The notes under the pieces are model-generated. The model searched no databases, was not told the DNA's origin, and saw only the letters and a list, made by a program, of their open reading frames with translations. The position numbers and the translations under genes are program-made. From Trichopria drosophilae (Eukaryota; Arthropoda; Insecta; Hymenoptera; Diapriidae), in the NCBI GenBank assembly GCA_030407085.1, contig CM059587.1, positions 19,875,001-19,939,000 of the forward strand: a DNA stretch of 64,000 nucleotides, in the 5' to 3' direction. This document shows positions 36,559 to 48,700 of the stretch, one piece after another; position 1 is the stretch's first letter, and each line of letters starts with the position of its first letter.

Positions 36559-36942
36559 CCCAGCAAACGAAAATTCATTCACTGCATCATTTCTGAATAG
36601 GTTTTTTCATTGTCTGAATGTTTCACTTTTTTATAATTCAAATTTATTGAAATTAATTCATTTGAAGTAAAGATAACTATTTTTCCGTTGGAATTAATTC
36701 AATCTCTAACTGTTCTATTTGCAAATTTCTATTGAAATTCATTAACGATGATACTTTTTCCATTCCACTTTTTTCCCATTCAAAGTCATTGAAGCGAATA
36801 ACTTTCTACAAATGGTTAACAATTAAAAGTAATTGAAATTTATTTTTTCATTGAAATTCATTCAAGAAGTTAAGAAAGTTAATTCAGAAGTGATGTTATA
36901 AATAAATTTCAATCGACCGTCAATGAATTTTTGTTTACTGGG
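36559..36942. mobile_element. MITE with CCCAGCAAAC termini
   Basis: Left end CCCAGCAAACGAAAATTCAT; right end AATTTTTGTTTACTGGG, inverted. The 384-bp body is rich in TTGAATTAATTC-type words. The CCCAG terminus resembles the element at 22381-23202. Confidence 0.7.
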
Positions 36943-37579
36943 TTGTTCATTGTATATAGGTATCTTCCCTGAGAAATGGAAAATCTCATTATGTCACTCC
37001 AATTTTTTAAAATTTGTGCATGGTGGGCTTGAACCACAGGTAAATGAGAAGTAAAGGATAAATAGGATTTTCTTTTTTTAGTTCAATACTGCAGATAGTC
37101 CCGAGTATTTTGCACCAAAAATCAAAATAATCGTTGAAAATCTTTTTAAAAAAAAAAGATTTTTTGTAGTCTATTGTAGTTATTGTGACTTTGCGAGGCT
37201 CTCCTGGACTCAAATTTTATTGAAACAAAACAAATAATGGATGAAAATTGTAGGTCTTTTCAAGCTCTATAACTTTCTTATGTCATTTGCTAACTATTAA
37301 GAAACAAAAATTAGGCGAGAGAAACCGCAAAAATAGATATTTTTTCCTTCTTTCTGCGGTTCACAACGCTGGAGGAGATAAATCAGTATCTCAAGTAGAT
37401 GATAGTGACATGCGAAATATCAAGACTGACCGTTATTCAGTTATTTATTTTTTATTATATATTTTGTATTTGAATATTTCTACTATTTCATGAAATTTTT
37501 CTACACATAAAGACTAAGGTCCTCATGTAGATTGTTAATTAATATTATAAGTAAGTAGTTTACAAATGAACTATATTGT
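36943..37579. other. Gene-free stretch
   Basis: Short open frames at 37007-37213 (minus) and 37287-37493 (plus) have no recognisable features. Nothing else was seen. Confidence 0.35.
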
Positions 37580-39060
37580 AAGTTTGATATTATTTTTAAT
37601 AAAGATTGAATTGAATGTTAATATTCTACTTGTTCAAAAATAGGTTGTAAAAGATGTTTTTTAAAATCTTTCTGTGTAAAGTTTCAATGTTATTTAAATG
37701 GGAGCTTGCGGCACTCCCCCATACTAAAATTCCATAACGAGCTACTGACATAAACAACACATGATATACTTGCATCAGATGACTTATATCGATATAATTT
37801 CGTAATTTTCGCATCAAGAATGGAATATAATTTGTTTATTATTGAATTTATAAGATGATGTCATCTCATATGTCTAACGTTACCCCCAAGTACTTAGTTT
37901 TATCGACACTAGATTGTTCAATTTGATTTCTTATAAACTTGATATGTTTATAATTTGGAAGACTGTCTTTATAGTAGCTAAATGGCATATAATTAGTTTT
38001 AAGTACATTGACCGTTAATTTATTTTCATAAAACCACGGCATTATCCAGGATAATTCTAGCTGAACTTTAATTTTAACATTTTCCCAGGTCGAATCTTCG
38101 AAATAAAAAACTGTATCATCCGCAAAAGATAACTGCATTCTACACGGAAAAAAATAGAACGTCGCTCCAGCGAGATTGTCCAGCTAAAATAGCTTCCCAC
38201 TGGCCAGCAGATCGCGAGTAAAGACGTAAAATGACAATTAAAATTCGAAATCCTCAACATTTTTTTTTCTATAAATAGGTATACTTTTCTTATGTCTTTA
38301 AGAATATTTCTACATAATTTCTAGACGATGTGGTTATTTATATTATCTTTATATGATTTTTTAAGGTCGTTAATAGTGAAAAAAATCGCTACTTTTTTCA
38401 TTTTAAGGCTTCCGTATTGATTACCGTGTTAGATACGACAAAAATGCACTGAACCTTTTTTGTAGAGCACAAAATTTCCTACAAAAAAGTCAGTGAGAGC
38501 CATATAATGTTAATATGTACGGCATGGAAGTTATTGAAAAAAATCATTGAAATTTTAGAACAGAGATAGTTATCTTATTCGTGACGTATCTATTAACATT
38601 AGACTATGGCTCTCACTGACTTTTTTGTAGGAAATTTTGTGCTCTACAAAAAAGGTTCAGTGCATTTTTGTCGTATCTAACACGGTAATCAATACGGAAG
38701 CCTTAAAATGAAAAAAGTAGTGATTTTTTCACTATTAACGACTTTAAAAATCATATAAAAATAATATAAATAACCACATCGTCTATAAATTATGTAGAAA
38801 TATTCTTAAAGACATATGAAAAGTATACCTATTTATAGAAAACAAATTTTTGAGGATTTCGAATTTTAATTGTCATTTTACGTCTTTACTCCCGATCTGC
38901 TGGCCAGTGGGAAGCTATTTTAGCTGGACAATCTCGCTGGAGCGACGTTCTATTTTTATTTTTTCCGTGTATGTCTATATTAAATAAATCATTGATATAT
39001 AATATAAAAAGTAAAAATAAAAAAATAACATTATTCAAGCATCAAATGTACATACTGTTA
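37580..39060 (-). pseudogene. Non-LTR reverse transcriptase fragment, split by a foldback MITE
   Basis: Minus-strand pieces in order are LFILYINDLFNID (about 39025-38972), then after the MITE QLSFADDTVFYFEDSTW, MPWFYENKLTVNV, DKTKYLGVTLDI, and finally HVLFMSVARYGILVWGSA (about 37770). These are the YADD motif and thumb-type regions of a second, non-Jockey-like retrotransposon family, also seen at 39090 and 56800. Frames are broken. Removing the MITE at 38141-38971 makes the FADD block continuous. Confidence 0.75.
38141..38971. mobile_element. 831-bp foldback MITE, TACACGGAAA termini, copy 1
   Basis: The two arms are near-perfect inverted copies over about 400 bp: TAGAACGTCGCTCC and GAGATTGTCCAGCTAAAAT appear inverted at the right. 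It sits inside a reverse-transcriptase fragment. Same family as 39232-40066. Confidence 0.85.
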
Positions 39061-39089
39061 TTCAGTTGTGAAATAAACCCTGTCAAATA

Positions 39090-40450
39090 GTCATCTTAAG
39101 TGGAACACCCATATAAATAATATTGTTAATAAACTTAGACTCTTTTCTTTTGTTTTTCATAACTTTCTTAAATAAAAGTCAATTATTGTGTATCTACTAC
39201 ACTCTCTTTGTGTCCATTGTGGGATATGGTATACACGCAAAGAAATTTGAAGTTAATGCGACAGTATTTTGGGAAGTAGTAGTTACCGCACAGATTCTGA
39301 CGAATTTGAAATGGAGATTACAATTCGAATTCGTTAAAAAGAAAATTTTTATAAACAGATCCAGTTTGAGTGCACCTGTGAGAATATTTATTCATAATTT
39401 CTAGACGATATAGTTATTAATAATTATTTGTAATAATCTATAAACGTTGTTGAAACGGTAAAACTTGGTACTTTTTTCATTCTAAAGCTTCCGTACCTAA
39501 AACAGTGGAAGATACGCTAAAAATGCACTAAACCTATTTTATAGGGCACAAAATTTCCTAAAAAAAAGTCAGTGAGGGCCCTACACTAAAGTTAATAGAT
39601 TATCCATAAATAATGCTGGAATGTTGTCTTACAAGTTAATTATGAATATTTTGGAATTTTTGTAAAATATGAGGCATATTCCATCGTTGCCCGTGGTTAA
39701 GCTATTAACTTTAGTCTAGGGTCCTCGCTGACTTTTTTGTAGGAAATTTTGTGCTCTCCAAAAAAGTTTCAGTGCATTTTTAGTGTATCTGGCACTGTTT
39801 TCGATTCGGAAGCTTTAGAATGAAAAAAGTACCAAGTTTTTCCGTTTCTACAACGTTTATAGATCATTAAAATGAATTATTAATCACTACATAGTCGAAA
39901 AATTATGAATAACTATTCAAAAAGGTGTAATAAAATTGTATCCGTTCATAAAAATTTTCTTTTTAACGATTTCGAATTTTAACTGCCATTTGAAATCCGT
40001 CAGAAATCGTGCGATAGCTGTTACTTCCCTGAGCAGTGGCATTTACTTCAAATTTCTTTCCGTGTAATAGCTTGGAGTGAGGCATATAAAAATGCCTCAA
40101 CTCCACTTGAAATCCTACGAAATACAGTTGTTAAAAAAATGTTCAAACCAAGGCTGTTTCCCACAAGTGAACTATATTTTACAAGTAATTTATTGGATGT
40201 AAGGAAACTATTTTACCTAAACTCTGTATTATTTTGTAAAAAATTGAATGTACATGGAATTTCGTGCACCATTCATTAGGTACGCAGGGTAATACAAATA
40301 GATACATCGTACTTCCTTAAAAAAAAAAAAAGACAATTGGAGAGAAGGTCTTCGATTATATAGGACACAAATGTATAAATCTATTATCACATGACATCCG
40401 AGATTTTTCAAGAATAACAATATAAAAAAGGATATAAAAAATTGGCTTTA
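39090..40450 (+). pseudogene. Non-LTR reverse transcriptase C-terminal fragment, split by a foldback MITE
   Basis: The plus strand reads WNTHINNIVNKLRLFSFVF and LFVSIVGYGI, then, after the MITE, AWSEAYKNASTPLEILRNT and ELYFTSNLLDVRKLFYL. It ends near KKDIKNWL at about 40430. This is the same retroelement family as the minus-strand fragment directly before it, in the opposite direction. Confidence 0.7.
39232..40066. mobile_element. 835-bp foldback MITE, TACACGCAAAG termini, copy 2
   Basis: Inverted ends ACACGCAAAGAAATTTGAAG and (other strand) ACACGGAAAGAAATTTGAAG. Internal blocks such as AAATGCACT and CACAAAATTTCCT are shared with 38141-38971. It splits the reverse-transcriptase codon series GYGI...AWSEA, which reads through when the element is removed. 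Confidence 0.8.
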
Positions 40451-40475
40451 TTCCAAACACGCTGATTAGTTAAAT

Positions 40476-40553
40476 CTCACAGTTTTTACGTGTACCAAAC
40501 TGTCAGTTCTGACATATCGAAACCTACAATCCGGTACACGTAAAAACTGTGAG
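40476..40553. repeat. Perfect-arm hairpin
   Basis: CTCACAGTTTTTACGTGTACC faces GGTACACGTAAAAACTGTGAG; the 21-bp arms are separated by about 36 bp. Confidence 0.85.
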
Positions 40554-40559
40554 TGAAAA

Positions 40560-40810
40560 TTTCCCAAGATGCAACCTCGCATCTAAACGACAAACAAAAT
40601 CCAGTCGTTTACATCTCTGGGGTCAATTTTCACATTTCCATCATCGGATTTTTCGATATGTAACTAAATTTCAATTTCGTTTATAAGTCTTAAATTATAC
40701 TGAAGAAGGCTCGCATCGAGAGCCGAAACGTTTAAATTGTTTTTTTAAATTATTTTTGGACCGTCTCACCAAGAACATCCTAGAACTCCTTAAGGTTTTC
40801 GCACTTTATA
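40560..40810 (+). mobile_element. Penelope-like terminal fragment with hammerhead-like core
   Basis: CTGAAGA at 40700-40706, then GGCTC...GAGCC helix, then GAAACGTT at 40725-40732. The downstream GGACCGTCTCACCAA is shared with the PSMD6-intron copy. Identity as a Penelope-like terminal piece is inferred from this motif order. Confidence 0.45.
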
Positions 40811-42420
40811 ATTAAGATGCGTTTTCTTGTGTGTATATGGACATTGCTCTAGAACTTTTAAACTTTGAGGTTGAAGAAAATTGCATTTTTTTTTTTAGGC
40901 ACATTCATGAAATTAATTTTATTGGCTTTAGAATTGATCAAATGACAGGAAAAACCTTGCGTGACTCATTTATACACAATGTATTTTTTTTTAATGTAAC
41001 ATATGTTACGTTACTCGTAAAATTAGTTTTTAGTTTTGTAACGTTTAATATACATAAAAAATTCAGTTCTTTTGCTTATGGCCTAATTTTTAGAAGCTAG
41101 TATATAAAATTAAACGTCTAGTTAATAGTTATTCAAATTTAAAATAATGGATTAAATATGGCGGACTATTTTTACAAAATTTCTTTGATTTTTATAAAAT
41201 TTGATATGTTAGGGTTTTTGAGGCCACTGATTACAAATCCAAAGTCAGTTTTCATTAAAATTTGAAATCCAAATACATGATTTAACATTAAGGATACCAA
41301 CAAATTAAAACGATTTGTAAAGAATAATCATTTTATTATTGTGAAAAATTGTGTTTTTTGTTGTATTAAAAAAACACAAAATTTATAAATATTTTAATAA
41401 CATAGGAGAAAAGATCACAATTATTCCAAAGTACTTAGAAGCTAAATTGTAGCTGTGCCATTAAATAATTTGATTTTTCAAAGTGAGTTTCGCTTGGAAA
41501 TTTAAAGTTTGACGTGGTCGCATTTTTTTTGTATAGGTGGCACACATTCGGGCAAAGGCTCAAATTACTTCTTATAATATAGGTAATGTACCCCTGTTGT
41601 GTGGTTTCTTAAAAACCAATGTGAAAAAAATTATCTAAGGTTGATTGCTAAATTGTCAACTATAAAAAAAGTTATCTCGCAAGTTTGAAGGTACATCACT
41701 TTATTCCTCAGTGAGGCACATCATTAAGTTAAGGATTTTTCATTTGTTTACATCCCCAAATACTTCCACAAAAAACCACAGACCATAAAAAAAAAGGTGC
41801 AAAAAGTTTCAGTGGTAAAACTGAAAAAATGTAGTGAGTGTCGCGCATCAAAAACAGGCAAATTCACTACTTTTATTTACTCTCCTTGTTTTCTACATAC
41901 CTGTAATTAGTAATAAACACTTATTACATGTAAATCGAACAAAAATTTGTTGATCTGTAGTGTTACAAAGTTATATTTAAAATTTTTATGGTATCATAAT
42001 GAGCGACAACATAAAGTTTAAAAGTTCTAGAACAATGCCCATATACTACCATTACCTATGTACAAATGTTAATATTGTAAGAAGTTTGATCAAGAATAAA
42101 TATTACTATTACTATTACTACAAATAATTATTGGGAAATAAACCCCATCAAATAATGTGCGATAGCGTAAAAGACACTAAAAACAAAACTGCATTCTCTA
42201 AATGTATCGAGTTCATAAATGTGGCTGAAAAACCGAATAGTGTCAAACTTTTGTCGAAAAAAATAATTTGGAACCATTCATATGCCTATCGTTATGCCAT
42301 TTACATCCAACTTTAACATATCTGTCTACACTTTAGTCACTATTACCCACTTAATGACAGTTTAAAATACAAAATACTGCTCTTACTTTTCACCCCTTAC
42401 TACGATGACATTTTCCACTT
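40811..42420. other. Gene-free stretch with a retroelement 3' tail at about 42050-42124
   Basis: GATCAAGAATAAATATTAC followed by (TATTAC)n near 42090-42124 looks like a non-LTR retroelement 3' end in plus orientation. A degraded copy of the TGGCGGA repeat lies at about 41160-41250. The open frames at 40831-41100 and 42131-42316 have no recognisable product. Confidence 0.4.
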
Positions 42421-42747
42421 GTCCTCTTTTTAAGGAGGGAGGGGGTTAAAAAATCCTTGGGGAAAAAGCGAATCAGCTGTTTTTGATCCGCGCAAGTCAC
42501 GCAATTCCCCCCCGACGCATGGCGACGTTTCGGCACCTTGCCGGTTTCCTCCACGATTGTAATGGTATTATAAAAAAACGATCGCATTGTTATCGGTGTG
42601 TTTTCCTGTATTTTGGAGGTTATCTGAGGGCTCGCGTTAGTGATAGTCCTTATCGGAGTGAGGCCCTAAATCGTATGATGAGTCCCCGATGAGCCCTTGG
42701 GCTTCCTCGCATTTCGTTGGGTCTTGGGAGTTCGGCGTCGGCGGATA
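42421..42747 (+). promoter_or_regulatory. Likely TXNDC11 promoter and 5' UTR
   Basis: A CpG-rich shift (GATCCGCGCAAGTCACGC, CCCGACGCATGGCGACG) directly upstream of the TXNDC11 start. Exact transcription start unknown. Confidence 0.4.
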
Positions 42748-45700
42748 ATGTCCGGCGAAGAGCGACCGGAGCGCGACTCAAGCCCCTCGAGACATCCAGA
42801 TGAGTCGTCCAGCCAGTCTGATTCGACGGCAGAAACCAACAACGTGGCCAAAACCAAAATCCAGCCTTCTGTCGAGGAAAAACTGACCAGCAGAATGTTT
42901 TCCTACGCCACGGAAACATGCTTTTTCCTCGCAGTGGCTTTCACAGCCCTAGCTGCCCTTCACAGCTCGTACATATAACCCTTTATTTACCATCTGTTAG
43001 ATTTGTATTATCGATGAAAAAAACTTATTCGTGTCATTCCTTTCATTCGAATCCAGTGCTCCGAGAGTCTCCAAACCGCCCATCGCACGACCTTTCTTCA
43101 ATGAAAATTCTGTCGTACTGGACTTCTACAAAGGACACCTTGGAGCACTCGTCGATAGGGTTTCCCAAGCAGATCTCAGCTTTATTATGTATTATGCGCC
43201 CTGGGATGCCGAATGCCAAGCTGTAAGGGTCGAATTTGAAAATGTTGCACAGTACTATCATTCTCAGGTAAAGAATTCGCATGTTACACACAATTTTCGA
43301 TTAATGACTTGGATAAATAAATTTGCGTCTGAGTAACGATCAACATACACACCGATCCTCGAGGACCAACAAGTTTAACAAAAATGTCAATGAAAACGGT
43401 TGTTGGCGTCTTATTCTATCTACTTCATATGTACTTTAGAAATAAATTTTGATCGAAATCCTACTGCTAAAATATTCCCAAATGAGTTTCAAATCATTTC
43501 TATCCATTTATACATTATTTGAGTTTCACACAAAACTAGAAAATATTGATTTTTCATTGTTACCTCACTTTTTTAATACATAAAGAATGGAAGTTAACCC
43601 TTAGACGCACGGCAGGGCTCCCAGTCAGTCACTTTTTAGGAAATTAGTCTCTTTTTACGACTTTAGTCTCTTTTATTTCCTTTTTTTGTCAAAAGTCCCT
43701 TTTACACCCTTTTTTTAACCGTTCAAATTTAAATTGTCCTTCTGCAGCTTTTTACGTCTTGTTTCCTGCATATGAATAAATGTTTGATTAAGAAAAGTAA
43801 TTCGTTTTTTAAATCCGAAGAAATATGACAATATTACTTACGTTTTAACTTCGGAGAAACTAAAAAATAGTATGAAACCATTCAAAATTATATCCATATT
43901 GTTTTTCATCTATAAATTATTTTATAATATACATATACAGTATGTAGTATGCAACAAAAATTATATGATTATTTTTTTTCTCTATTTAATTTAAAAACTT
44001 TGTCAAAATGTTTTGAGAAACGATTACTTTTATTATGTAATAATAAAAAATTGTAAATAAACAAAACAATTTTCCATATTTATGATTTTATAAATATAGG
44101 TTCCTTGTATACATAAGACCCCTTATGAAAAAGTTGCAAAGCATCTTAGGGAAATGGAAAAACTAAGTTATTGAAACTTTAAGGAACTATAACAAACAAT
44201 CTTTCGAAAAATACCAAAAAAATGTTTTTTACAACGAATTTAATGGTAATATAATAACAATTTTATAAAAATGTTTGATAAAAAAGATTTTTTTTTTCGT
44301 CGAAAACATTAAATTTTTTAAAATTATTTTAAATTGAATGTTTAATTTAAAATAATTTAAATTAAAAATGACGAAAAAACAGGTGGAAAAATTAAAAAAA
44401 AATTGAGAGTTCAATTTTTCGGGTAGAGAACCCGTATACAAAATTTGCAGCCAAGTCTAAAAGGGTGATGCCCAACAATAGCAAAATTAAACGTTTTAGC
44501 GTGAAAAAATTTGTTTTTTACCAAATAAAGGCTATTCAAATTTGTTAATCTATTTTAAAAATTAAAAAAAAAAAAACAAATTGGAAAACAGAAAAACATA
44601 TTTTCTATATAATTAAAAATGGATTTTAAAAAATGTTTCTTTTTTGGTAAAAAAATTTGTTTCTGATTTTTATTTTATTACAATCGAATTCCTCCTCAAA
44701 AATCACTAAAAAAATCACTAATGAAAGTTTGTTTGATATAGCTGATTTTGTGCCCGGACTCTCTCCTTGCGATAACAAACGAACAAAATTGTATTATAAA
44801 TTGTAATGTAATAATTGTATCAGGCTTACAATTAAAAAGTCGAAATCACAACTATTTTTAATCCTTTTTTAGTCCATTTTTCTACTTCAAGTCCCTTTTT
44901 TAGTTCCTTTTTTTTTAAGTTCAAATTCCCGTTTTTCCTTTTTTTAAGGGGACGAGGCACTGGGAGTCCTGCGCACGGTGGTAACCCATGTTATCACCTC
45001 GATTTCTTTGATATTTGCTAATTTAAATTCCAGTTAACGCAGTTAGATCTGTCTTTCTGCTATTTTCTAATACTATAGTGATAGAAGAATGTATAAAAAC
45101 AGTTATTACGATATGATTGTTTATTATTTATGATTTATAAATAAACAAACATGAAAAAATATGATTTTTCTCAAAAGAATTCATTATTGATATCAATATT
45201 TAGTTCTCATATAGAGAATTTAAAACACTTCTTTGCCACTTTTTTAAAATAATAATTCAATATGCGAATTCTTGGTGAGACGGCGATTATACTCATGTAA
45301 ATAAAAGGAATGTAAATAAATAAATATGCATCGTTCAAAATGCGAACGTAAACGCAAATAATTATTGAAACAAGCGGAGAATTTAAGGATGAACAAAATT
45401 ACTTTACTATTGAGAATTGTGGAAAAACCCCTATTATCATACATTATTCATATTTATTTAACATATAAACAATAGTTTAGTATTCATGCGTCTATATGTA
45501 TATAAATATATAAATAAACCGATTTCTATATAACATTTTCAAGTAACTGAAATTAGTAATATTAAACCTGGTTTAAAACATTATTCATTTTTTTTTATTA
45601 AATTATCATATACTAAATCTAAGTTTCTTACATCAGATCGGGAATTAATTCAATTTTTATTTTGTTTTATGTATATCATTTCTTTTATATTTCTCTTGTA

Positions 45701-48700
45701 CCAATTTTGTGCATTATCAAGTATTTTAAATTCGTTAAATTTAAAATTATGTCCAGTATCCAGCATATGTTTGCTAAGTGCTGTTTGTCCTGTTTCTTTT
45801 TTCCACCCACTTTTATGCTGTTTGATTCTTGTATCGATATATTGTTTCGTTTGTCCAATATATATGCCTGGGCATTCAACACATTGTAATTCATAAATTA
45901 CATTTGATGTTGTTTGTTTGTCTATTTTGTCAATTTTTGTGTTAAATAAATGTCCAATAGAATTAAACTGTTTCTTTATTATATTAATATCGAATTTGTT
46001 GGAATAAAATATGTTGGAATCTATGATTTATGTTATGTAAATAGGGGATGACTATAATTTTTAGATTTTTTATTTTTATTATCATTTCTATTTTTTTCTA
46101 GGATACTGAGTCTATTATTAATAGATTTATTTATTAAAAACATATTGTATTCATTTGTTAATAAAAATTATTTTATATATTTAAAGTTATTGTTGTGAAA
46201 GTTTTTCTCTGACAATAAGATACCTAGATCAACTAGCATATTTATTATCCCTGTTTTTGATATTTATTTTTTTTTTTTTGATATTTATTTTATTTTCTAC
46301 GGCCTAAAGGCCTTTTACAAATTTAGAATAAAAAATAAAATAAGTAGCGCAAATTGCAACACGTATTGAAAATAACAATTTTAAATATAAATATATAAAT
46401 AACATTAATAACATCACTGCAATAAATACAACCCGATTTACGAAAGTCAACAACTCGTAACAATATTAATTAAAACCTAATTCTACGATATAAAATTTTC
46501 CACGCGATAACCTGACTAGATAAACTATAACAGAGCGTTGTGTCAATTAAAATTTCGAAGGCAGTGTACCTTTAAAAATCTAGGTAACGATACCTCAGCA
46601 TAGCTAAATGGAAGCTGCGGAAGAGCATTCCACGATCTCTTCAGACGCGTTACCACAGAATAAAATTCGAAGTCACTTCTGCACTGGTCCTCCACCAACG
46701 TTCGAGAGTTCCTAATTGAATATGGCACATTGCGGTGTACGAAAAAGGCAGATAGATCACTGCAATTAACCTTACCATTAATGATCTTAAAAACATAAGA
46801 GACGTCATTAAGATGATGCATCGACTGGATTGTATACTGGTTAAATTGCTTAGATCGATCTGAATAGTTATGCTCCAAATAGGACATTGGACATCGGGCT
46901 TTAAAAGATAAAAATCGGATAAATTTATGCTGAATGGACTCAAGCAAAATAAAGTCTTTCTTATTAAATGGTGACCAAATAGGAGAGCAATACATAAAAT
47001 GAGGCACAACCAATGCATTATATAAATTAATTAAAGTAGAGATATTTGTAAAGTCAGTTGTAGAACGTCTTAAAAAGCCCAATGCCGAAGAAGCCCTAGA
47101 TACCACACCTCTAATATGTTCACTAAATCTTAGATCTGAATTAAACAGAACTCCCAAATCCGAGACAGAGCTGACCAATTGCAAAGATTCATTCAGTAGC
47201 ATATAATCAGATTTAAAGCTATTCGGATTTCGAGAGAAAGTCACAACCTTACATTTAGCTACATTTAATGACAAAAGATTCGCATCCGACCAGTCCAAAA
47301 CCGCATCGAGATCCCTCTGCAGCAAGGAGGCATCGAGGGGAGATCTTATAGTTGCATAAAGCTTGACATCATCAGCGTACAGTAATACATTCGCGAATTT
47401 TATATTAACTACGATATCATTAATAAAAAGTAAAAACAATATGTTTTTACATGTGTTGGATGAGAAGAGTTAAAATTTATATACCTATTAGAACATGTTC
47501 CTTTTATATTTTAATACAAGCCCCTGAAGAGGACCCGTCACTGGGTTGAAACGTTGGGCGTGAAAGGGAATTGTGCAATAAATTTTTTTGCCAAAAATAG
47601 AAATTACATCGGAACCATAATGGCCATTTTACCATTCCACTATCCTACACAGAATATTATTTATATTGTTACTTTCTATTGAAATAAAATAACAGATTGA
47701 AGTTCAAAGGATTTGATTGATAATTTTGTATAGGTATTTTTTGCGGCTATTAATTGCTGGCATCCAGGTTCAGAATGCAGAGCTCGATACAGCAAAATTC
47801 AAAGCTACCCGGTATTAATGCTATATCCGTCAAGAGAATCCGGCATTCAGTACAAGGGCATCAGAAGTGCTGTTTATATGATGAAATTTCTTCATACGGT
47901 TTTAAATCCAATGAAAAGGGTTAACAGTGGTCCAGACTTAACTAATCTTTTAGCCGATTTTAACGTAAGTAATTTATATCGATATGCAAGGCGAAATATT
48001 TGTTACATTACCACGATCTACGTTTGCTAGGCGGTAGTAGTGGGATTCTTTGATTTTTGGGGACCGATGCGAACTCCTGGATACAAGGAGTTTTATCGAG
48101 CTGCTATTCGGTCATTAGAGAAAAATCCGAATGGTGAAGTGACGTTTGCAATAACCACAAGTTCGGAGAGTGATTTAGCTGTAGATCACGGCATTACAAG
48201 ATTTCCTTCCGTTGCTCTAGTTATGTGGAATGAAACATTGGTAATTTGAAGTTTCTAAACAGCACACGGTGCTTTTTAAACCGATTTAACCTAAAGGTTC
48301 TGACACTTGGGATTTTTTTGTTGATATCGATTCCAGATCATTAATACAGTAGTTCTTCCCTTATTCTAATTTGTCCAGTCAGGCAAGATGGCGGCCTTCT
48401 TCCCTTATTCTAATTTTCCCCTCTCCCCCACTACTTAGATTTGTAGTCTCACTTTTGTCTCTTTATCTTTTGCTGCGCATGCACCGTTACAGTGGTCCTT
48501 CCCTTATTCTAATTTTTTCTCTTCTTCTATTCTAATATTTCCCTTAACGCGTTCTCCCCACTGCCATGCGTTGAAGTGTGGATTTTCTAAATACAAATAA
48601 CGGTGCATGTGCAACAACAGAAAAAGTGACAAAAGTGAGACAGCAAATCGAAGGAGTGGGGGAGAGGGGAAAATTAGAATAAGGGAAGAATGCCGCCATC

